Assembly: GCA_029248185.1 (NCBI GenBank)
Contig: JAQWJV010000003.1
Coordinates: forward strand, 1 to 41,800
Source of the DNA: Flavobacteriaceae bacterium
GTDB lineage: Bacteria; Bacteroidota; Bacteroidia; Flavobacteriales; Flavobacteriaceae
Direction: 5' to 3'
Length of the DNA: 41,800 nucleotides
Made by a program: the position numbers and the translations under genes
Part shown: positions 34,394-41,800 of the stretch, one piece after another
Position numbering within the stretch: position 1 is the stretch's first letter
Layout: each line of letters begins with the position of its first letter
The notes under the pieces: generated by a model
Seen by the model: the letters and a program-made list of their open reading frames with translations, nothing else
What the model was told of the DNA's origin: nothing
The model's database searches: none

Positions 34394-35071
34394 TTAAGTT
34401 TCAATTACTCTTAAAATCTGCTTTGACATGGACTGATATACTTCTTCAATAGAAAGCGAACTAACATCAATTTCAAGCGCGGAGTCTGCTTTTCGTAACG
34501 GATTGATCTTTCGTGTTGAATCCTGATGATCTCTAGCTTTAACATTACTTAAGACAGCTTCGTAGGATTCTAAATTTCCAGCCTCCAACTGCTCTTTATG
34601 ACGCCGTTGAGCTCTGATCTCTGGAGAGGCCGTAAGAAAAAATTTACATTCTGCCTCAGGAAACACAACGGTCCCAATGTCTCTACCGTCCATAACAATT
34701 CCTTTGTCTTTTCCTAAAGAACGTTGTTGACTAACTAGAAAATTTCTTACCGCTCCTATACTGGCAATATCACTGACAGCATTATTTACTTTAGATTCAC
34801 GGATTTCTGCTGTAATGTTTTCTTCATTCAAAAAGGTTTGTTGCCCTTGGGCTGTACTTTCAAAATGAATTTTAATTTTTGGAAGTGCTTCTATCAATTG
34901 CAAAATATCAATACACCCTTCTGTATTTTGTTTTTGTCCAAAATAAGTAACGGCGCGGTACATGGCCCCAGTATCAATATATGTGTAATCTAAAGCGGCA
35001 GCAATCTTTTTGGCAAGAGTACTTTTACCAGTTGCTGCAAAGCCATCAATTGCAATAATGATTTTCTTCAT
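34394..35071 (-). CDS. cmk: Cytidylate kinase
   Basis: Phosphorylates CMP and dCMP. The P-loop is IDGFAATGKSTLAKKIA at the N-terminus, YIDTGAMYRAVT follows, then VMDGRDIGTVVFPEAECKFFL and the LID region RAQRRHKE. Length 225 is normal. The gene lies 21 bases behind lon and upstream of rpsA, which has its own promoter. Confidence 0.97.
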   Translation of the reverse strand: MKKIIIAIDGFAATGKSTLAKKIAAALDYTYIDTGAMYRAVTYFGQKQNTEGCIDILQLIEALPKIKIHFESTAQGQQTFLNEENITAEIRESKVNNAVSDIASIGAVRNFLVSQQRSLGKDKGIVMDGRDIGTVVFPEAECKFFLTASPEIRAQRRHKEQLEAGNLESYEAVLSNVKARDHQDSTRKINPLRKADSALEIDVSSLSIEEVYQSMSKQILRVIET

Positions 35072-35092
35072 CCTATAAAAGTAATCTTTTAT

Positions 35093-37552
35093 CTAAGATG
35101 CATAAAGCTTCTTGGCATTTACAACATTTTGAGCGGTTATGGCATACGACAAAACCTCGTGCATTTCTCTAACATAATGAAAATGTAATCCTTTTAAATA
35201 GTTCGGCTTAATTTCCTCAATGTCTTTTCTGTTGTTTTCGCAAAGAATGATTTCCTTTATTTTGGAACGCTTGGCCGCGAGGATTTTTTCTTTTATCCCA
35301 CCTACTGGAAGTACCTTACCTCTGAGGGTAATTTCTCCCGTCATGGCCAAGTGTTTTCTAACACGCTTTTGAGTAAACAAAGAAACTAATGACGTTAACA
35401 TTGTAATCCCTGCACTAGGCCCATCCTTTGGAGTAGCTCCTTCTGGAACGTGAATATGAATGTTATATTTATCAAATTGAAAATCTGCTAGCCCCAATAA
35501 AGCTGCATTGGCTTTGATATACTCCAAAGCAATGGTTGCAGACTCTTTCATTATCTTTCCTAAGTTTCCGGTAATACTTAGCATCCCTTTTCCAGGAGAA
35601 ATTGCAGACTCGATAAACAAGATGTCTCCGCCGACAGAAGTCCATGCTAAACCCGTAACGACCCCTGCAACATGATTGTTTTCATATAAATCACGCTGCA
35701 CTTTCGCTGGTCCTAAAATTGTTGTTAGATCCTCTACTTCAGGATTCCTTTTATACTCCTCCTCCATCGCAATGGATTTGGCAGCATAACGCACTGCCTT
35801 TGCCACTTGTTTGTCCAAACCTCTGACCCCAGATTCTCGCGTATAGCTTTCCACGATTTTATCCAAAACGGGTTTCTTTAGTGTCAGATGTTTTTTATTC
35901 ATTCCATGCTCCTTGAGTTGTTTGGGCAACAAAAACTTTTGAGCTATACTTACTTTTTCTTCTTGAGTGTAGCCACTCACATTGATAATCTCCATTCGGT
36001 CTCTTAGCGCAGGATGAATGGAACCTAGGTTGTTCGCTGTAGCCACAAATAAAACCTTGGATAGATCATAACCCATTTCTAGGAAATTATCGTAAAAAGA
36101 TTCATTCTGCTCGGGATCCAATACTTCCAAAAGTGCCGAAGCAGGATCACCCTGTGCACTAGTAGATAACTTATCAATTTCATCCAGAACGAAAACAGGG
36201 TTAGAGGTCCCGGCTTTCTTCAAACTCTGAATTATTCTTCCAGGTAATGCACCAATATATGTTTTACGGTGCCCACGAATTTCCGCTTCATCGCGCATAC
36301 CGCCTAATGAAATCCTCACATACTCTCTTCCAAGTGCCTCAGCTATGGATTTTCCCAAGGAGGTTTTACCTACTCCTGGAGGACCATACAAGCATAAAAT
36401 AGGAGATTTCATGTCATTCCTTAATTTCAATACTGCTAAGTATTCAATGACACGTTTCTTGACCTCTTCCAAACCAAAATGATCTCGATCTAATATTTTC
36501 TGAGCGCGTTTAAGATCAAAATTATCCTCAGAAAATTCATTCCATGGCAAATCTAAAAACAAGTCCAAATAATTTCGCTGTATGGAATATTCGGCAACCT
36601 GTGGATTCATGCGTTGCATTTTCATTAACTCTTTGTCAAAATGCTTCCCTACTTCCTCGGACCAGAGTTTGGCACTTGCACGCGCTTTCATTTCTTCAAA
36701 CTCTTCCTCATAGGAAACTCCACCTAATTCTTCTTGAATGGTTTTCATTTGCTGGTGCAAATAATACTCCCGCTGTTGTGTATCCATTTCTGAACGCACC
36801 CGGGACTGAATGTCATTTTTTAATGCAAGCTTTTGATAATCTTCATTCATATGTTTTAAGCACATCAGAGCCCGCTGGTGCAAACTCACTTCAGAGAGAA
36901 TACTTTGCTTTTGCTTTACTGCCACATTCATGTTAGAGGCAACAAAATTGATTAAAAAAGAAGGGGTTTGAATGTTTTTGATGGCAAAAGAAGCCTCTGT
37001 CGGAATATTGGGGTTCTCCTGAATAATCTGAAGGGCAAGATCCTTAATCGAATCAATGGTGGCATTAAACTCTTTGTCATTACGGGTTGGAACTTGATCA
37101 TCTACCGCCTTAATTTGAGCTTTGAGATAAGGTTCCTCTTCTAAAACAGCATCAATTTCAAAACGCTTTTTTCCTTGAATGATTATGGTGGTATTTCCAT
37201 CAGGCATTTTTAACACCCTTAAAATTTGAGCAACAGTACCCAGTTGATATATATCTTTAGCTCCTGGATTTTCTTCATTTTCATTGCGCTGGGCAACAAC
37301 TCCAATGATTTTATCCGCTTTGTTTGCCTCTTTAATTAATTGAATAGATTTGTCTCTTCCTGCGGTAATGGGAATAACGACCCCCGGAAAAAGAACCGTA
37401 TTTCTCAACGGAAGAATAGGAACAGATTCTGGTAATGCTTCATTTTCTAAAGCTTCCTCATCTTCTGTTGACATCAGAGGAATTAAATCTGCTTCGGATT
37501 CTATATCTTGCAGTGACAAGTTGTCAACTGCATTGAAAAAGGATTTCGCCAT
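35093..37552 (-). CDS. lon: ATP-dependent Lon protease
   Basis: A cytoplasmic AAA+ serine protease for damaged and regulatory proteins. The order is N-terminal substrate domain (about 45-245), coiled coil (about 250-320), AAA+ module with Walker A GPPGVGKT (390-397) and [10 protein letters not shown] as Walker B, then the protease domain with catalytic dyad S713 (DGPSAGIT) and K756 (GGIKEK). Length 819 is normal. It is divergent from the ECF sigma operon; the shared 188-base gap contains two inverted repeats. Confidence 0.98.
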   Translation of the reverse strand: MAKSFFNAVDNLSLQDIESEADLIPLMSTEDEEALENEALPESVPILPLRNTVLFPGVVIPITAGRDKSIQLIKEANKADKIIGVVAQRNENEENPGAKDIYQLGTVAQILRVLKMPDGNTTIIIQGKKRFEIDAVLEEEPYLKAQIKAVDDQVPTRNDKEFNATIDSIKDLALQIIQENPNIPTEASFAIKNIQTPSFLINFVASNMNVAVKQKQSILSEVSLHQRALMCLKHMNEDYQKLALKNDIQSRVRSEMDTQQREYYLHQQMKTIQEELGGVSYEEEFEEMKARASAKLWSEEVGKHFDKELMKMQRMNPQVAEYSIQRNYLDLFLDLPWNEFSEDNFDLKRAQKILDRDHFGLEEVKKRVIEYLAVLKLRNDMKSPILCLYGPPGVGKTSLGKSIAEALGREYVRISLGGMRDEAEIRGHRKTYIGALPGRIIQSLKKAGTSNPVFVLDEIDKLSTSAQGDPASALLEVLDPEQNESFYDNFLEMGYDLSKVLFVATANNLGSIHPALRDRMEIINVSGYTQEEKVSIAQKFLLPKQLKEHGMNKKHLTLKKPVLDKIVESYTRESGVRGLDKQVAKAVRYAAKSIAMEEEYKRNPEVEDLTTILGPAKVQRDLYENNHVAGVVTGLAWTSVGGDILFIESAISPGKGMLSITGNLGKIMKESATIALEYIKANAALLGLADFQFDKYNIHIHVPEGATPKDGPSAGITMLTSLVSLFTQKRVRKHLAMTGEITLRGKVLPVGGIKEKILAAKRSKIKEIILCENNRKDIEEIKPNYLKGLHFHYVREMHEVLSYAITAQNVVNAKKLYAS

Positions 37553-37599
37553 TTATTTTTTTTTAAGTCATTCTGTCATTATCATCCCGGGAGATGTAA

Positions 37600-37616
37600 G
37601 TTTTTAAATTAAAAAC
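37600..37616. repeat. 17-base perfect palindrome between lon and the sigma gene
   Basis: GTTTTTAA-A-TTAAAAAC has 8-base arms. It lies about 48 bases upstream of lon. It could be an operator, but AT-rich composition makes chance symmetry possible. Confidence 0.35.
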
Positions 37617-37681
37617 ATGCATTTAAAACTGTTTTAATAACATCTCTTAATTAAAGGCAATAGTTATGCCAACATCATATT

Positions 37682-37699
37682 TTACATTTTAAAGTGTAA
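37682..37699. repeat. 18-base imperfect inverted repeat upstream of the sigma gene
   Basis: TTACAT-TTTAAA-GTGTAA is symmetric at 16 of 18 positions and sits 41 bases before the sigma start. It is a candidate regulator site. Confidence 0.3.
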
Positions 37700-37713
37700 C
37701 ATCTAACTAGTTT

Positions 37714-37735
37714 AACACTCATATATATGAACGTC
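37714..37735 (+). promoter_or_regulatory. Possible ECF-type promoter of the sigma operon
   Basis: AAC (37714-37716) and CGTC (37732-37735), separated by 15 bases, resemble the AAC/CGTC boxes of many ECF sigma promoters, suggesting autoregulation. The motifs are short, so the chance of coincidence is high. Confidence 0.3.
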
Positions 37736-37740
37736 GCAAT

Positions 37741-38283
37741 TTGAATGATAAACAACAACATATAAACTCCCTGATTCTTGCCTGTAAAAAGCAAGATCAA
37801 AAAGCACAAATGGAACTCTATCAACGATTTAGCCAAAATCTTTATTACAGTGCTTATCGTATTGTAAAAAATACTGAGGATGCCTTAGATGCAGTTCAAG
37901 AGGGTTTTATCACAGCATTTCAGCGGTTGGAGCAATACAATGGCGAAGGTAGTTTTGAAGGTTGGTTGCACAAGATCGTGGTAAGAAAAAGTATTGCCTA
38001 CTATAAAAAAAACAAGCGATTTGTTCGAAATGATCAACTTGAAAACAATGCCGAATTGAGTATCTATCAAGAAGAAAATAGCACATTCACTTTTGAGCTA
38101 GAAAAAGGAAAACTTGAAAAAGCGCTGAATCAATTAAACGATCGCTACCAAATCATTTTAAAGCTATATTATCTTGAAGGCTATGATCATCAAGAAATTA
38201 GCGAGATTATGAATTGGAGTCCTGTCAATTGTCGCACGACGCTTTCGCGTGCCCGTGAGCAATTAAAAAAACTATTAATATGA
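37741..38283 (+). CDS. ECF-family RNA polymerase sigma factor
   Basis: A 180-residue sigma-70 family protein with only regions 2 and 4. Region 2 (about 24-92) shows YYSAYRIVKNTEDALDAVQEGF and FEGWLHKIVVRKSI; region 4 (about 118-178) shows LNDRYQIILKLYYLEGYDHQEIS and the helix-turn-helix NCRTTLSRAREQLKK. Such factors direct transcription of a stress regulon and are usually held by a membrane anti-sigma factor encoded next door. The start is TTG at 37741; the only nearby ATG frames close within a few codons. The stop overlaps the next gene (ATGA). Confidence 0.92.
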   Translation: MNDKQQHINSLILACKKQDQKAQMELYQRFSQNLYYSAYRIVKNTEDALDAVQEGFITAFQRLEQYNGEGSFEGWLHKIVVRKSIAYYKKNKRFVRNDQLENNAELSIYQEENSTFTFELEKGKLEKALNQLNDRYQIILKLYYLEGYDHQEISEIMNWSPVNCRTTLSRAREQLKKLLI

Positions 38284-38798
38284 AAAAAGTATCCATCCAA
38301 GAGGCATTTAAAGCATGGAATGCGGAACAAATACGCCCAAAACTTCCAGAGGGTCACGAACAGCGTTTTTTGGAACGTCTAACAACTCAGAAGCAATTCC
38401 ACAAGCGACGTGCTGTTTTGCGATGGGCTGCCGTGGCCCTCTTATGTATTGGTTTAAGTCAAACTTTTTGGTTTACTCCAGCAAAACCTACTGAAGAAGT
38501 GCTTAAATTTCAAAAAGCGGAAACCCATTTCACCTTTCTTATCGACCAACAACTGGAAAAACTAAGCCATTTTGATTCTCCCCAAGGAACACAATTTATG
38601 GAGGATTCAAAGCGTCAAATCAATCGAATTCAAGGAGATTATCAAATGCTATACCAGCAATGGGAGCAAGAACCCAATCAGTCGAAATTAATCCAAGCGT
38701 TAATTTCCAACCTTAAAACACAAATAGAACTTTTAAACGAATTACAAAATCAATTAATCACCATTAAAAATTTAGAGAATGAAGATAAAATACTATAA
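38280..38798 (+). CDS. Single-pass membrane protein, candidate anti-sigma factor
   Basis: It is 172 residues with a cytoplasmic N-terminus (1 to about 42; FKAWNAEQIRPKLPEGHEQRFLERL), one membrane segment (about 44-62; LRWAAVALLCIGLSQTFWF) and a helical, coiled-coil-prone outer part. This topology and its ATGA overlap with the sigma gene suggest an anti-sigma factor. No ZAS zinc motif is present and I recognise no named family. The last 20 bases overlap the following gene. Confidence 0.75.
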   Translation: MKKVSIQEAFKAWNAEQIRPKLPEGHEQRFLERLTTQKQFHKRRAVLRWAAVALLCIGLSQTFWFTPAKPTEEVLKFQKAETHFTFLIDQQLEKLSHFDSPQGTQFMEDSKRQINRIQGDYQMLYQQWEQEPNQSKLIQALISNLKTQIELLNELQNQLITIKNLENEDKIL

Positions 38799-39852
38799 TC
38801 TATGCTTCTTGTTATTCTTCCTTTTAGGTGCAGAAAATTTGCTTTTTGCAAACCTACAAGAGAGCCGTAAAAAAATGCATAAAGAGATTGAGGTAAACCC
38901 AGATGCTCTTGTCGAAATTGACAATGCTTTTGGCGATTTAAACATAAGCAGCTGGGATGAAAACAAGGTCGTTATTGATGTACTCATCACCGTTGAGGGA
39001 AGAAATTCAAAAAGTGTACAGGAAAAACTGGATGCTATTGATGTTCAATTTTCTTTAAGTCCAGAAAAAGTAACTGCCAAAACAAAAATTGAGGACCATT
39101 GGAGTTTTAAATGGTTTTCAAGTAATACGATTAATTACAGAATCAATTATACCATTAAACTCCCAAAAACCAATAGTGTGAACTTATCAAATGATTATGG
39201 CACCATACGATTGAACCGTTTGGAAGGTCAAGCAACAATCAGTTGTGATTATGGAAAAATGATTTTGGGTGACCTAAATGCGTCAGATAATCTATTGAAC
39301 TTTGATTATACCTCCAATTCTACCATTGACTTTATTGAAGGAGGGGTCATTAATGCCGATTATTCTGGCTTTGAAATCGGACAAGCTGGTGAGATAGAAT
39401 TGAATGCAGATTACACTAACGCCTCTTTTAATTCGATTACTTTTTTACGTTTTAAAAATGACTATGGAAAACTAATTACAGATAACATTGGAACTTTGAA
39501 AGGTAAAGGCGATTATTTAACCCTAAAGTGTGGGACCCTTCATGAACAGCTCCATTTAGACAATGAATTTGGATTAATACAGGTAAAACAAATCAAACCT
39601 TCAGTAAAAAGTGTGGAGATTGACGCAGAATATACCGGTGTTCAGTTGGGTATTGACGAAGATTGGTCTTTCGCCTACGAAATCAATTTAGACTATGCTG
39701 GCTTTCGATCTACTCTGCCGTTGGATCATTCCATTGAAAACAGTAGAATGACCGAAAAATATTATAAAGGAATTTACAATCAAAGCAACTCTTTGTCCAC
39801 TTTAAAAATCACTTCCGAATATGGAGGTGTCAAACTTAACCCTTCAAATTAA
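38779..39852 (+). CDS. Exported DYG-repeat protein (DUF4097-like adhesin fold)
   Basis: A 357-residue protein with a signal peptide (about 1-25). The mature part contains about twelve short repeats centred on an acidic residue, an aromatic and glycine: NAFGDL, NDYGTI, CDYGKM, FDYTSN, ADYSGF, ADYTNA, NDYGKL, GDYLTL, NEFGLI, AEYTGV, LDYAGF and SEYGGV. They are mostly spaced by 15-25 residues, which suggests a beta-solenoid similar to DUF4097/DUF2807 proteins. No enzyme motif is seen. It is translationally coupled to the candidate anti-sigma gene and probably part of the sigma regulon. Confidence 0.75.
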   Translation: MKIKYYNLCFLLFFLLGAENLLFANLQESRKKMHKEIEVNPDALVEIDNAFGDLNISSWDENKVVIDVLITVEGRNSKSVQEKLDAIDVQFSLSPEKVTAKTKIEDHWSFKWFSSNTINYRINYTIKLPKTNSVNLSNDYGTIRLNRLEGQATISCDYGKMILGDLNASDNLLNFDYTSNSTIDFIEGGVINADYSGFEIGQAGEIELNADYTNASFNSITFLRFKNDYGKLITDNIGTLKGKGDYLTLKCGTLHEQLHLDNEFGLIQVKQIKPSVKSVEIDAEYTGVQLGIDEDWSFAYEINLDYAGFRSTLPLDHSIENSRMTEKYYKGIYNQSNSLSTLKITSEYGGVKLNPSN

Positions 39853-39857
39853 TAATC

Positions 39858-40553
39858 ATGAAAAACTTACTTATCCTAGTGGCTATCCTTAGCCTTAATG
39901 CAATCAAAATCAATGCACAACACACTGAAAAAAGAACGGTTGGAACCTATGACGGAATCCATATAGCAGGAAGCTATGAAGTCAAATTAGTATCGGGTTC
40001 TGAGGGAACTATTGAATTGAAAGGTGACCCTGAGGACCTTGAAAAAATTGAAACTGAAGTTAGAAAGGGAAGTTTAGTCATCAAACAACAAGAAAAATCT
40101 TGGTTTGGAAACTGGAATTCTGGAAGGGTTTACATTACAATTCCTGTGGAAGAGATCAATAACGTTATTTTGAGTGGATCGGGTGAGATTCAATCCAATA
40201 TTCCTTTGGAAGGAGATCACTTTAAAACGATCCTTTCAGGCTCCGGTGAAATCAGCTTAAACCTTGAGGTCACTAAAGTGAATGGAACGGTCACCGGATC
40301 AGGAGAAATTACACTAGTAGGTAAAGCAGATATCGTAAACTTTACCGTTACGGGCTCTGGAGATATTGATGCAGGAGACATCAAGGCAGATACCGGTGAA
40401 GCCAAAATCACAGGCTCTGGAGACATTATAATGAGTACCTCTGAACGCTTAAACGCATCTGTTACTGGGTCTGGAGATGTTATTTGTAAGGGAAACCCTG
40501 AGAAACAAATAACCAAAGTAACGGGTTCTGGGGATATTATTGTCCGAGATTAA
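39858..40553 (+). CDS. Exported head-GIN domain protein (DUF2807)
   Basis: A 231-residue protein with a signal peptide (about 1-20, ending INAQ), then the head-GIN/DUF2807 pattern GTYDGIHIAGSYEVKLVSG near the start. Seven GSG(E/D)(I/V) motifs recur every 18-21 residues (LSGSGEI, LSGSGEI, VTGSGEI, VTGSGDI, ITGSGDI, VTGSGDV, VTGSGDI), consistent with turns of a right-handed beta-helix. The function of the family is unknown; surface or periplasmic location is expected. It ends the sigma operon, five bases behind the DYG-repeat gene, and its stop overlaps that of the convergent transporter by four bases. Confidence 0.88.
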   Translation: MKNLLILVAILSLNAIKINAQHTEKRTVGTYDGIHIAGSYEVKLVSGSEGTIELKGDPEDLEKIETEVRKGSLVIKQQEKSWFGNWNSGRVYITIPVEEINNVILSGSGEIQSNIPLEGDHFKTILSGSGEISLNLEVTKVNGTVTGSGEITLVGKADIVNFTVTGSGDIDAGDIKADTGEAKITGSGDIIMSTSERLNASVTGSGDVICKGNPEKQITKVTGSGDIIVRD

Positions 40554-41800
40554 CCCCTTAATTTTTTTCTCGGAACACGGAGTAACATCAGGGCGCCTAC
40601 AATAAAAAAGAGCATGAAAAATAAAATTGCATTGCGCATACTTCCTGTAATCTGATCAATCACACCAAATAGGGACATTCCTACAATGATCCCTATTTTT
40701 TCGGTTACATCATAGAAACTAAAAAAAGAAGCTGTGTCTTCTGTTTTCGGAATCAACTTTGAATACGTGGATCTTGAAAGTGCCTGAAGTCCTCCCATTA
40801 CCATCCCTACCAATCCAGCAACCGAATAGAATTGAATCGGAGTCTGAATGTGATAAGCATAATAACACAAGGCTGCCCATATTAAATTGACCACAATTAA
40901 AACGGGAATATTTCCAAAACGTTCAGAGGCACGGGCAGTTAAAAAAGCACCCAGTATCCCCACAATTTGTATCAAGAGAATGCTCACAATGAGTCCTGTT
41001 GTTTTTTCACCTGCACTCCCCCATTGAATCTCTTCTTCTCCAAAATAAGCAGCTACTAACAAAACGGTTTGTAATGCCATACTATACATATAAAACGCAG
41101 GTAGATATCGTTTCAAAGCTTTATTGTGTTCCAATTGTTTCCAAACACCTTTCAATTCTCTATATCCATTCCAAAAGATATCTTTAGTCACTTTAACCTC
41201 ACGATTTCCTTTGGGCAAAAAATAAAAAGAATACTGGCTAAAAAGTATCCACCAAATACCCGCAGAAACAAAAGAATAGCGCATTGCTTTCATGGTAGCT
41301 TCCCCTTCAGTACCTGAAATACCAAACCAATCCGGATTCATTACCATCGCCAAATTAGATAATAATAAAATTACACTTCCTACATACCCCACAGAGAACC
41401 CTCGTGCCGATACCCGGTCTTGTTGTTCTGGAAAAGCTATGTCTGGGAGATACGAATTATAAAAAACCAAACTAGACCAATATCCAATCAAACCCAAAAA
41501 ATGAATGAATAAGCCCAAATAAATGGTTTCCAATTCAAAAAAATACAAGCCCACACAACTACTTGCTCCTAAATAAACAAAAAACTTCATAAAGCGTTTC
41601 TTGTTTCCTATATAATCCGCAATTCCAGAAAGTAAGGGAGATACAAAGGCAACAATAAAAAAGGCTGCTGCCGTAACAAAACTGATCATGGCAGTATTCT
41701 TTACCTCATAGTCAAAAATGGAAATGATATTATTTTCAGAGAATAAGGCTCCGTAATAAATTGGAAAAATGGCGGAGGAAATGACCAGAGGATAAACTGA
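40550..41800 (-). CDS. MFS transporter of the UMF1 type (5' end outside window)
   Basis: The frame remains open from 41689 to the window edge, adding 37 codons (SVYPLVISSAIFPIYYGALF) that match the first membrane segment of UMF1-family major facilitator proteins. The gene is therefore cut by the window rather than starting at the ATG at 41689. About eleven hydrophobic segments are visible, with GIADYIGNKKRFM as the loop 2-3 signature and GGLQALSRSTYSKLIPK late in the protein. The UMF1 family includes yeast Atg22, a vacuolar amino-acid exporter; the substrate here is unknown. Confidence 0.88.
   Translation of the reverse strand, partial: SVYPLVISSAIFPIYYGALFSENNIISIFDYEVKNTAMISFVTAAAFFIVAFVSPLLSGIADYIGNKKRFMKFFVYLGASSCVGLYFFELETIYLGLFIHFLGLIGYWSSLVFYNSYLPDIAFPEQQDRVSARGFSVGYVGSVILLLSNLAMVMNPDWFGISGTEGEATMKAMRYSFVSAGIWWILFSQYSFYFLPKGNREVKVTKDIFWNGYRELKGVWKQLEHNKALKRYLPAFYMYSMALQTVLLVAAYFGEEEIQWGSAGEKTTGLIVSILLIQIVGILGAFLTARASERFGNIPVLIVVNLIWAALCYYAYHIQTPIQFYSVAGLVGMVMGGLQALSRSTYSKLIPKTEDTASFFSFYDVTEKIGIIVGMSLFGVIDQITGSMRNAILFFMLFFIVGALMLLRVPRKKLRG

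Noticed and set aside
36544-36936. 130-residue plus-strand frame inside lon
   Set aside because: Shadow frame; no conserved features, fully within lon.
40217-40516. 99-residue minus-strand frame opposite the head-GIN gene
   Set aside because: The repeated SPEP/SPDP pattern is simply the complement of the GSG codons.
1-41800. CRISPR array, insertion sequence or prophage
   Set aside because: No regularly spaced direct repeats, transposase or integrase frames, or phage genes were found on either strand.

Overview
The window looks like a chromosomal housekeeping segment from a member of the Flavobacteriaceae (phylum Bacteroidota). The basis is low G+C, almost no Shine-Dalgarno sequences, several matches to the Bacteroidota -7 promoter box (TAnnTTTG, twice with a TTG 20 bases upstream), a fused aspartate kinase/homoserine dehydrogenase, DUF3822 and head-GIN proteins, and gene orders familiar from that family. 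I would not name a genus. I see no insertion sequence, prophage, integrase or CRISPR array.

Layout. 1-352: the 3' end of an unidentified gene, then tRNA-Ser(GCU) with its terminator and promoter. 353-7076: 7TM-HD phosphodiesterase (pgpH-like), an SH3/NlpC-P60 peptidase, and gyrA followed by a TPR protein. 7294-14683: clpC, then the threonine operon thrA-thrB-thrC. 14680-20979: secreted Xaa-Pro aminopeptidase, gcvT, an RmlD-like reductase, a YebC-family gene, a PlsC-like acyltransferase and a RecD-like helicase. 21072-23009: a membrane-anchored hypothetical gene, DUF3822 and rsmD, converging on rnpB (RNase P RNA). 23392-25151: dnaX, split over two reading frames at a run of ten A. 32146-25352 (minus strand): eight tightly packed genes pyrR-pyrB-small ORF-rnz-pdxH-sixA-ppk-ppx. 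37552-32236 (minus): lon-cmk-rpsA. 37741-40553 (plus): an ECF sigma factor, a probable anti-sigma membrane protein and two exported repeat proteins, a likely envelope-response module. 40550-41800: an MFS transporter cut by the window edge.

The most interesting locus is dnaX. The zero frame stops two codons after an A10 run containing the heptamer A AAA AAG, leaving a 358-residue protein equivalent to gamma. The -1 frame then stays open for 230 more codons encoding the tau-type linker and C-terminal domain. A short perfect inverted repeat abuts the A run on its 5' side. Either full-length tau is made here by programmed frameshifting or transcriptional slippage, or the homopolymer length is wrong by one base; sequence alone cannot decide. 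Other leads are a short open frame with a perfect Shine-Dalgarno directly before gyrA, a structured rpsA leader, and a twelve-fold DYG-type repeat protein behind the ECF sigma gene.

No stretch over 300 bases is left unexplained. The longest protein-free stretch inside the window, 23010-23391, holds rnpB.
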